Shown piece by piece: positions 45,480 through 53,844 of a stretch of DNA of 64,000 nucleotides; within the stretch, counting starts at the first letter, position 1; each line of letters begins with the position of its first letter. The notes beneath the pieces were generated by a model, which did no database searches, was not told the origin of the DNA, and saw nothing but the letters and a program-made list of their open reading frames with translations. This DNA comes from Serpula lacrymans var. lacrymans S7.9. Its lineage: Eukaryota; Basidiomycota; Agaricomycetes; Boletales; Serpulaceae. Position numbers and translations under genes: made by a program. The DNA is taken from assembly GCF_000218685.1 (NCBI RefSeq), contig NW_006763293.1, positions 738,720 to 802,719 on the forward strand, in the 5' to 3' direction.

Positions 45480-46172
45480 TTATGATAGCTTGGTAGGAGA
45501 AGGACTGATTGCGTGTTTTGGCGGAGCTTGGCGGTGACCGTGACTGACCTCTTCAGAGCATGTCAAAACATCAGTACCATCAGTGCTGCCCAATTGAGTC
45601 ACCGTATTCTGTGTTCTTGTTGTCTCCTTGGTTGCTGCGCTTTTCATGGTTCTATCCCCTTTAGATACCTTGTGCACCGCAATCTGTTCCTGTGCTGCAC
45701 TTTTCCCTTTTGGGTGCACCACATCTTTGGGAATTTTTTCAACCTGTTTCCCTTTCAGGTTTTCCTCTTTTATGGCTTCTTTTAATCTCAGATCTTTTGT
45801 GTCTTTGGTTAAGGCAATGTCATTTTCTTCCATACTAATACATGTTTCTATGACAACAAGATCTTCAATTGAAAGGGAAGCATATCTATTGTTTGTAGGC
45901 TCAGTCTGACAAGGAATTGCAGCTGGCCTCTTTAAAAATCCTTTAAGAGCTTATCTCTTTCTTCTTTGTTTATTCCTTTGAACATGGCCCTAAGGTTGAA
46001 GTGTGGTTTTGCAGCTGCGCTGCATCCTTCTTTATGATCTTGGGCTCTATGCCCTTTCTCTCCATATTTGAAGCATCTGCCCTCCGCCCAATACTTCGCT
46101 TTGTCTACTTCCATTTTTTGTCCAGCTCCACTGTAAGTGGTTATCCGTCTTGTTTCTCTTCCACCGTCTCGG
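45480..46172 (-). pseudogene. Gypsy gag zinc-knuckle relic, part 1
   Basis: Minus-strand frames: 46114-45932 reads EVDKAKYWAEGRCFKYGEKG with a CCHC knuckle in which the second Cys is Tyr, then HFNLRAMFKGINKEERDKLL; 45833-45480 is a Lys-rich frame that may lie between gag and protease. It ends at the solo LTR at 46173 and resumes at 46807. Confidence 0.6.
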
Positions 46173-46801
46173 TGTGAGGATTCAATTTTTCTTATCGCAT
46201 TCCCGTCATGTCGTGGTTAACAGACTCAATCCCTGTCACTCCTCTTGCCCTTGGACTAGAGATCACAGCAGGTGTCTTATTACTTTTATCCTTTTTCTTC
46301 TTATTCTCTATTCACACTCACGTCCTATCGTACTTACAACAAAGGAGACTTGTTGTAGACCCTCAAGAAGATATCCAAATGACATAGCAACAATCCAGTG
46401 CTATGTCTGGGAAAACTTCGGAGGGATATTGATAAGCGAAGAAGGTTGTGAGTCAGCACCTTCTCATGGGCTTACTGATACAGCCAATCACACACCCCTT
46501 ACCAATACGTTTTCTCATACAATTAGTAAATACGATAGATCGGACCACCTTCTCCTTCTTTTCTTATTGGTTAGCTAGCTGGTCAGACCACTTTTTTAGT
46601 TCTTCCCTTTCTCGGTCTGACCATCGCCGTTCACTATATAAAGAAGTATATACTCGATGTATTATTCTCTAGTTCAATATTAGTTTGGATTTGCGCCTAT
46701 ACTGATACTCTTCAAAGCTCATACCCTGATTCACCGCCTTCCAACAAGGACTTGACCAGGCATTGTACTTTGTTATATAGCTTCGTATTCGTTGCCTGAC
46801 A
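46173..46801 (+). mobile_element. Solo LTR family C (629 bp), TSD CTCGG
   Basis: TGTGAGGATTC to GCCTGACA, flanked by a perfect CTCGG duplication (46168-46172, 46802-46806). It splits a minus-strand Gypsy gag. The sequence is the reverse complement of 53216-53844 with the same length and no difference that I noticed. A TATATAAAG box at about 46635 makes this the likely forward orientation, giving a U3 of about 480 bp. It encodes the short membrane ORF at 46208. Confidence 0.92.
46208..46387 (+). CDS. Short membrane protein ORF inside the LTR U3 (59 aa)
   Basis: Begins 35 nt into the LTR: MSWLTDSIPVTPLALGLE, then a hydrophobic span (VLLLLSFFFLFSI) of about 18 residues, then a charged tail with QQRRLVVDPQ and TAG at 46385. 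The same ORF lies at 53809-53630, and diverged homologues at 14244 and about 5055 on the minus strand. In a full element it would lie in the 3' LTR at the end of the genomic RNA. The N-terminal motif P-I/V-TPLALGLE is conserved in all copies. No function known; not previously familiar to me. Confidence 0.5.
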   Translation: MSWLTDSIPVTPLALGLEITAGVLLLLSFFFLFSIHTHVLSYLQQRRLVVDPQEDIQMT

Positions 46802-46806
46802 CTCGG

Positions 46807-46930
46807 CTTTTTTCTCTGAAGCGCCTCCTTGTTGGTATCTGCCGTTGGGTCCCCAGTTACCAGAACCAGAGCTGCCGCCAGTTATACCTTTCATCATCCT
46901 CTCGTTCTCTACTTGATCATGCTGTCATAC
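46807..46930 (-). pseudogene. Gypsy gag relic, part 2
   Basis: Continues the minus-strand gag on the other side of the solo LTR: RMMKGITGGSSGSGNWGPNG and RYQQGGASEKKAE lead toward the zinc knuckle at 46080. Removing the LTR and one CTCGG would restore continuity. The stretch 46931-47238 to its right shows nothing recognisable except short inverted repeats. Confidence 0.55.
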
Positions 46931-47238
46931 ATGAAAAATGTTTCATGTATGGACATGGCATTCCACAACATATTGTACCCTGCAAAAAGTACCTCATCTT
47001 GAAGTACACATTCCAAACTACTATGTTATAAGGTTTTATATTTTGATGACCGCTAGTTCTGGAGATATGAGCCAAACAAGAATGCTTGTATCACACTTAC
47101 TGTCAGCCACTAGCAGCCAAACTGAAATCTGACCACATGGCTTGCACATGGTCAGTTTCTGAAAAGGGAAAGTGAATTTCCCACAACATAATCTGCCTTT
47201 TTCTCAACAACCACTTCACCAATCACTCCGGTTTTTGG

Positions 47239-47786
47239 TGTTACAATTGACGTACCAGTACCTACTCACACTTTACTTTTTGCACTTTACTTTTACTTTT
47301 TCCATGTCACATGACCAGTCATGTGACCATTTACCTTACTTTTCATTTTTGGACCTTTCATTTAATTTTCATTCTCCACTTTAACCTTGTACTGTAGTTT
47401 TCACACTGTGCCATGTGGCACTTTCCTTTTAATTCAAACTCCACCTTTCTCGCACGGCGCTGCCTTTGTTCTTATTTTAGCTACAAGTATTTCACATAGT
47501 GGAGCTGGTCACACGGGCTAGGCCCCATGACATCAGCAGCCACTGCCTCTAGCAACTGTACAGTACATATGTACAAACAAACCTGTATTAGTATATAAAC
47601 CCCAATAGATTTTGGGGAAGGACTCAGCGAGTCCTCCTGTTGTATCCTCGCAACTAACTTGTTGAAACCTAAGGGGTGATCCCTTTCATTACTCTCTGAC
47701 CAGTCAACGGTACATACTGTTGATTGGTAATCCCTTTTTTGCTTGTCTGAGTTGTGCGCCAGAGTAACTAACTTTTGGTTGTTACA
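47239..47786 (+). mobile_element. Mosaic solo LTR (family A left part, family B right part), TSD TTTGG
   Basis: 548 bp with TG..CA ends and a perfect TTTGG duplication (47234-47238, 47787-47791). The first ~115 bp (TGTTACAATTGACG to the CACATGACCAGTCATGTGAC palindrome) match family A. From CATTTTTGGACC it matches family B, and near the 3' end family A-like sequence (CTAACTTGTTGAAACC) alternates again with unique sequence. See findings. Confidence 0.88.
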
Positions 47787-48386
47787 TTTGGGGAGTAGGT
47801 AATACTTTCATGCCCCTATCAGTCTGGATACTTTTGGAGGGCTTCCAAATAAGGAAATTCTCCAAAATTCTTGTTTTACTGTGGAGAAGGCTGAATTGGC
47901 ATTTGTTTCTTATAATAGAACACTGTGCCTGACTGAGTCATATTTTGCTCCACATTTTCAAATTACTTTTCTATTCTTAGTCTCAAAAAGACCACTCTAG
48001 AATCATCTAGATTCCTAATAGATGATTCTGGCCTTTTGATTTTCCATTAGATATTTTGGTACTACCATTTGTAATTACCAACTAGGAAGGAGCCCCTATA
48101 GCCAAAAGGTATATAAGGAGGCCAACTTTCCACCTAATAAAAAAAAAGCTTTTACTTACAATCAGTCCCCACATAAGTGGACAACCACTCAGAAGTCAAC
48201 TAGCTTTTGCCTAGGAAGCATACAAGAGGTATTGCCCACCCTAGGAAGCTTAGTCATCAAGTCACGTCTGTCACAGATAACAGTAGTCCAAGTGTGATTA
48301 CAGTCTGTGATTGTTTATTATTTGCCACAAGTAGCTCTAGTATTCTATAGTTTGTCTCAAACTTATATCAGTTATCTATTAATCTG
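47787..48386. other. AT-rich non-coding stretch
   Basis: No ORF. A hairpin-like CTAGAATCATCTAGATTCC / TAGATGATTCTGG segment lies near 48000. A TATATAAGG box lies near 48112. It may be the flank of the repeat starting at 48387. Confidence 0.4.
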
Positions 48387-49320
48387 GCACTTCAGTCACC
48401 CCTCTGGGACATACCTCTTAGCTTCATATATTTCTATATACCTATATACCTAAGAGGTCATGATATGCTGGTCTTCCCTGGTCTGTCAGAATAGCTGGGG
48501 ATGTCCCCTGGGATGTCCCCAGGGACAACCACTCTATGGTCCCAGGGACAATCATTCTCTTATCCCTGGAACAGCTGCTCTGTTATCCTTGGTGTCTTCT
48601 TCTACAGTTATAGGGTGCTAAATGTTTGGTCTTTGTTGAGAAAGAAATTGTGGTTCTTTGTACACAATCCAGATTTTTAAAAGGTTGGAAGGTGAAATTA
48701 CATCAAATTAGTCAGGGTGCACTAAATTATTGTGTATAAAGCAGTTTGATGAGCTTTACAGAGTTAGGTGATTGTCCTTTATGTGTGTTCCAGATATTAG
48801 GTGTAGCTTTTGTACCAAAAGTGTAAAACCCAATCACATCTCTAGTGAGGCAAGATTGAGATTTTAATCTGTGACAAGTATAGTAAAGAGTGCACTGTGC
48901 ACTAATTAGGGAGTGATTTTGCCAAATTGAAAAATTCTTGGATTGAAATAATATATTCATGCATCCTGTGCCACAGCATCAGCTATATGGTCTGATGACA
49001 CCTAAAAAGGTATCCTAATTTCCTAATTTACTAACTAGTTCCTCTAGGAATTAAATTGCTACTTTTGCGTGCCCCGCCGATATTAGTGGAGGCTTCAAGA
49101 TTTTGCGGACTTGTACATACTGATGGGACATCCTTCAGATGTTGCACTTTCAATGCTTTTGGAGAGTATCACACACATGTAACAATCTGATGGAATAAGA
49201 TATGGGGCACTTTGGAAGATGAAAATATCCATGTGGTTCATCCTGGGGATAGTTCAGGAAGTCCCAGATTGATAGGATCATCTCCAGGTATTGCACCTGG
49301 GAATATTGGAATATACATTG
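48387..49320 (+). repeat. Dispersed ~0.9-kb repeat, copy 1
   Basis: Begins CACTTCAGTCACCCC and contains a TATATACCTATATACC region, GGGATGTCCC palindromes, then unique AT-rich sequence. A second direct copy (50205-51005) aligns along most of its length with perhaps three quarters identity. The first ~200 bp recur inverted at 59510-59706. No coding capacity. Confidence 0.7.
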
Positions 49321-49680
49321 GGATATTAACTGGAAATATAGGGATATAGGAATATCTGTTAGGATAATATTTGAGAAGATGTCAATATCTCTTCAGAAGT
49401 GCCAGGCCTATAGGGATATCCATTAGGATTGTACTTGGAATGTTCAAGGATAACACTTGGGGAGATGGGGATATCCCATAGGAAATCCCAGACACATAGG
49501 GACATCACTGGGGATGACACCTGGGAAGATGGGGATGTCCCATGGGAAATCCCAGAGGTATAGGGACATCCCTTGGGATAACACTTGGGACATCACTGGG
49601 GATAACACCTGGGAAGATGAGGATGTCCCATGGGAAATCCCGGGGGTGTGGGGACATTCCTTGGGATATTGTGACATATT
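49230..49680. repeat. GGGACATCCC-type satellite block 1
   Basis: Degenerate tandem repeats of a GGGACATCCC / TTGGGAAGATGGGGA pattern, with spacing near 33 bp or multiples. Same family as 51600-51975 and 58156-59090. Confidence 0.7.
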
Positions 49681-49764
49681 ATGACATTTGTTTATAGTAT
49701 GAGAAAACATGCATTGGCCAGGGCTTGAACCTGGGACTCCAGCTTTCTGATAAAATTGGATATT

Positions 49765-49836
49765 GACCAGACCAGGGATTGAACCTGGAACCTTCTGAAT
49801 ACATGCCAGCTGCTCTACCAATTGAGCTATATGGCC
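49765..49836 (-). tRNA. tRNA-like sequence (anticodon TGT position), probably SINE-derived or pseudogene
   Basis: 72 nt fold into a cloverleaf on the minus strand: acceptor GGCCATA/TCTGGTC with one mismatch, D arm GCTC/GAGC, anticodon stem GCTGG/TCAGA with one mismatch, loop CATGTAT, perfect T arm CCAGG-TTCAATC-CCTGG. A and B box promoters are intact. No CCA needed in eukaryotes. Another B box (GGTTCAAGCC) lies 40 bp away at about 49720, and everything sits in satellite DNA, so a tRNA-derived repeat is more likely than a working gene. Confidence 0.4.
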
Positions 49837-49954
49837 AAGGTTATACAATGTAGGATCTTAAACATGACATGCAACCACGGACGTCTTATACAGAATAGCT
49901 GCTGCATACTGGGCTGGCTTACAAATCAGAGGTATTATCCTATGGGGTATTGGT

Positions 49955-50015
49955 ATGTCAGAGTATATTCTAACACTTTTATGGTCTGGTGCTTTACCAA
50001 CTAAGCTACCAAGGC
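49955..50015 (-). repeat. Partial tRNA-like segment (A box only)
   Basis: The minus strand reads TAGCTTAGTTGGTAAAGCAC, a D-arm/A-box sequence, but no matching T arm follows at the right distance. Likely a broken member of the same tRNA-derived family. Confidence 0.4.
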
Positions 50016-50204
50016 GTACTTGGAAAGCATACTGATTGGTTGCATGCCCAGAAGGTCCAGAATCACTGTACATGGGTGCGGATCCCATTGTGTTGTGATA
50101 TATTGCTGGGGATAACACTTGGGACATCACTGGGGATAACATTCAAGAAGATAGGAAACATTGTTTTTGAATATAAGTTTGCATGTGAAAAGTGTGACTG
50201 GATC

Positions 50205-51005
50205 GCTTCAGTTACTCCTCTGGAACATACCTCTTAGCTTCATATATTTCTATATACCTATATACCTAAGAGGTCATAATATGCTGGTCTTCCCTGGTCT
50301 GTCATACTATCTGGGGATATTCCTGGGGACAGTTGCTCTCTTGTCCCTTGGATAGCTGTTTTTTTGCCCTGGATGTTTTTTTTACAGTTATAGGCTGGTA
50401 AATGTGTTGGTCTTTTCTTGAGTGAGAAATTTTAGTCATTTTAACACATTTCAGATCCTTAACTAAAATTTAGAAGGTAAGGTTGTATTGAATTAGTCAG
50501 AATGTACTTTAGTATTGACTACAAAGTAGTTTTATGAGCTTAACAGAGTTGGATGGTTATTCTTTATCTGTGCTCCATTTTTCAGATATTATTTATAGCT
50601 GTAGTTTTGGCACCAAAGCATAAAACCTAATGATGTCTCTAGTGAGACAAGATTATGATGTTGATCTGTGACAAATATCATAAAGAGTACACACACAAAT
50701 GAGGAGATAATTTTATTGAATTGAAAAATTCTGGAATCAGATAATATATTTTGGCATTTTTTTTGTGCCACAACATCAGCTGTATATTTTGATTATACTT
50801 AAAAATGTTTTTGTTTATATGGGATATTTTCAAAACATTGTATATTTAATATTCTTATAGAGTATGAGACACATATTGCTATCTAATGGGATAAAATCTG
50901 GGGCACTTGGGAAAATGAACATATTCTTGTGATTCATCCTCGAAAAAGTTGTGGAAGTCTCAGACTGATAGGAACATCCCTTGGTATTACACCTGGGAAT
51001 ACTGA
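50205..51005 (+). repeat. Dispersed ~0.9-kb repeat, copy 2
   Basis: CGCTTCAGTTACTCC start and subsequent blocks align in order with 48387-49320, including the final TTACACCTGGGAATA. Diverged with several small indels. Non-coding. Confidence 0.7.
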
Positions 51006-51464
51006 ACATGATTATTTTATTATATATAGGGTATTGTAGTATTTAAGTTTAGTTTAACTATCTCCTATTGCAAAATAAATCTCAAGTCACTATAATATAA
51101 TATGATATATATTTACAGATTGTGGACCCTATCATGCACAATTTATGTTGGAGAATATATGATAGGTCACACACAAATCCACCCACTTGCTATTACTGTG
51201 TATAAAACTGTTGTTGATGTAGGTTTTATACTTCCTAAGCAATATCACATGTTATATGATGTGCCATGTACTTATTCTCAGCTACTATGGGGTCAGGTGC
51301 CTTCCACATCTTCCACGCCCTTTCCCCCTCCATTGATTTCTCTCTTCATTTAAGATATCAACTGTAAATATAGAGATATATTGATATCTGTTAGGATAAC
51401 ACTTGGGAAGATGACAATATTGTAATAATCCACAGTGGACTCAAAGAGTACAGAAAAGCAAATT
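51006..51464. other. AT-rich spacer
   Basis: Non-coding stretch between repeat copy 2 and the second tRNA-like sequence; no element recognised. Confidence 0.4.
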
Positions 51465-51538
51465 GGACCAGCCGGGGATTGAACCCAGGACCTCCTGCCT
51501 ATATATGGCGGTGCTCTAACCAACTGAGCTACCAGCCC
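51465..51538 (-). tRNA. tRNA-like sequence (ATA in the anticodon position), probably SINE-derived or pseudogene
   Basis: 74 nt on the minus strand fold well: acceptor GGGCTGG/CTGGTCC with wobble pairs, D arm GCTC/GAGC, anticodon stem CCGCC/GGCAG with one C-A mismatch, loop ATATATA, T arm CTGGG-TTCAATC-CCCGG. A and B boxes are good. The anticodon ATA is unusual for eukaryotes and no intron is present, which argues against a normal tRNA-Tyr. Confidence 0.4.
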
Positions 51539-51599
51539 ATGGATATCAACACTCAATTGCACAATGTTGTCTAACAAGGCCCAGGCTTTGACCTTGACA

Positions 51600-51975
51600 A
51601 TTCCCACAAATATCTCTTCAGAAGTCCCAGACCTATAGGGGCATCCCTTGGGATAATACTTGGGAAGATGGGAATATCCCTTGGGATGTCCCAGGTATTT
51701 TGGGGAAGATGGGAACACCCCTTGTACCAACATTTGGGGAAAGGGGGATATCTCTTGGGAAATCTCAGATATGCAGGGACATCATTGGGGATAACATTTG
51801 GGGAGATGGGGACATTCCTTGTACTAACATTTGGGAAAAGGGGGAAATCCCAGTTAAGCAGGGACATCATTGGGGATCACATTTGGGGAGATGGGGGCAT
51901 CCCTTGGGATAAAAATTGAAAACCCCAGACATGTACAAACATTATGTGGGAAAATGGGGATATCCCTTGAAAACT
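51600..51975. repeat. GGGACATCCC-type satellite block 2
   Basis: Same degenerate unit as block 1, followed by a unique non-coding stretch up to the Copia insertion at 52289 (TSD at 52284). Confidence 0.7.
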
Positions 51976-52288
51976 CCCAGACATGAGTTCCAACCTGTGG
52001 CTCTGCCACTGGGAGTATGCAAAGTCTGTGCTACATAAATAATAATAATTTTCATTGGGAATCTGTGTTCCTGTTCAGTTATTGGGTTTTCATTATGTAT
52101 TAAAAATGATTAAGCACTGCACTACACTCACTACAAAAAACTACTAACTACACTACAGAACTCAAAAACCATATGGAAAGACCTTGCTGAAAAAATGTGC
52201 TCCTCATGTGGCAAATTTTGGGACCACGATCCCCTTTTTTATAGACATAAAAACATCATTGGGGATAATATTTGGGAAATGGGGATAT

Positions 52289-52630
52289 TGACAAAACCGG
52301 ATAAACCCGGTCTCTGCCGAAGCAGCCATTGTTCTCCATGGAGCATAGCCACCACTCCATGGAGTCACCATTGTTCTCCTAGGAGCACAATTGTACTCCT
52401 AGGAGTCATTATACTGTAGCGAGTAGCACCTCCGACTATAAGTAGTAGGGGGCTTAGTATAGAAATACCTCAGTCGTTTCTATAGCCTCTTGGGCAGTGG
52501 CTGAGGTATGTTACATTGCATTTATTAGAGATCACCTTAAACTAACATCAATTGTAGTTTCACATAGGTAAATAATAAAGTCGTTTCTATAGCCTCTTGG
52601 GCAGCGGCTGAGTTTCACATAGATTTATTA
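52289..52630 (+). repeat. Copia copy 2 5' LTR with 107-bp internal duplication
   Basis: 342 bp against 235 bp for its partner. The surplus lies at about 52508-52614, where TCGTTTCTATAGCCTCTTGG and following bases occur twice, separated by unique sequence. The rest is nearly identical to the 3' LTR. Confidence 0.9.
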
Positions 52631-52644
52631 GGTTATGAGCCCTG
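52631..52644 (+). other. Copia primer-binding site (initiator tRNA-Met anticodon arm)
   Basis: GGTTATGAGCCCTG, same as in copy 1, immediately after the 5' LTR. Confidence 0.75.
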
Positions 52645-53215
52645 GTGCACAAAAGCTATGCAGGAAATAATTCTTATCTGAAACGGAAACCTCGGAATCA
52701 TGACCACAGCACAATACATCCACATGTCCAGTTCTCACTGGACCCAACAATTTTCAGATATGGAAACTCTGGATCATCTCAAAGCTATGTCGGGAAAAAG
52801 TTCTCTGGGTTGTTACTGGAGAGGAGCTTAAGCCCTCACCAGGAAAACCTACTCCTCGGAGGATCCTGAAATCACCTGGATTCTTAAGGATGAGAAGGCA
52901 CATGGAATCATCCAGGACCACATCTCTGATGCCCTCCTAATGAGGACTGGAGACCTCACCAGCTCCAAGGAGTTATTTGATAAACTTGTCTCACTCCATC
53001 AGACATCCAACATTGCCTCGGCCTTCTATTCATTCCAGCAACTCACAAAATTGTCCTGGGATGGGACATCACCTATCCAGGACCACATTGCAAAAATCCG
53101 GACAATTGATTCACACCTCTCCGGAATGAAACTAGGAGTTGATACCAAACTCATGGCCTTTGCTCTTCTCCAATCTCTCCCATGCACTCCTGAATGGCAA
53201 ATATTTCAGTCATTG

Positions 53216-53844
53216 TGTCAGGCAACGAATACGAAGCTATATAACAAAGTACAATGCCTGGTCAAGTCCTTGTTGGAAGGCGGTGAATCAGGGTATGAGC
53301 TTTGAAGAGTATCAGTATAGGCGCAAATCCAAACTAATATTGAACTAGAGAATAATACATCGAGTATATACTTCTTTATATAGTGAACGGCGATGGTCAG
53401 ACCGAGAAAGGGAAGAACTAAAAAAGTGGTCTGACCAGCTAGCTAACCAATAAGAAAAGAAGGAGAAGGTGGTCCGATCTATCGTATTTACTAATTGTAT
53501 GAGAAAACGTATTGGTAAGGGGTGTGTGATTGGCTGTATCAGTAAGCCCATGAGAAGGTGCTGACTCACAACCTTCTTCGCTTATCAATATCCCTCCGAA
53601 GTTTTCCCAGACATAGCACTGGATTGTTGCTATGTCATTTGGATATCTTCTTGAGGGTCTACAACAAGTCTCCTTTGTTGTAAGTACGATAGGACGTGAG
53701 TGTGAATAGAGAATAAGAAGAAAAAGGATAAAAGTAATAAGACACCTGCTGTGATCTCTAGTCCAAGGGCAAGAGGAGTGACAGGGATTGAGTCTGTTAA
53801 CCACGACATGACGGGAATGCGATAAGAAAAATTGAATCCTCACA
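53216..53844 (-). mobile_element. Solo LTR family C (629 bp) in Copia gag, TSD CATTG/CATCG
   Basis: TGTCAGGCAACG to TCCTCACA. Flanks CATTG (53211-53215) and CATCG (53845-53849) differ in one base; Copia copy 1 shows the empty site. Reverse complement of 46173-46801, same length. Its short ORF is at 53809-53630. Confidence 0.92.
53630..53809 (-). CDS. Short membrane protein ORF inside LTR (59 aa), second copy
   Basis: Same 59-residue product as 46208-46387 as far as read: MSWLTDSIPVTPLALGLE, hydrophobic span, QQRRLVVDPQ. It begins 35 nt inside the LTR on the minus strand. Function unknown. Confidence 0.5.
   Translation of the reverse strand: MSWLTDSIPVTPLALGLEITAGVLLLLSFFFLFSIHTHVLSYLQQRRLVVDPQEDIQMT

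Noticed and set aside
48387..51005. CRISPR-like or other spaced repeats
   Set aside because: Repeats are diverged, not regularly spaced with unique spacers, and the genome is eukaryotic; a satellite and dispersed repeat explain them.
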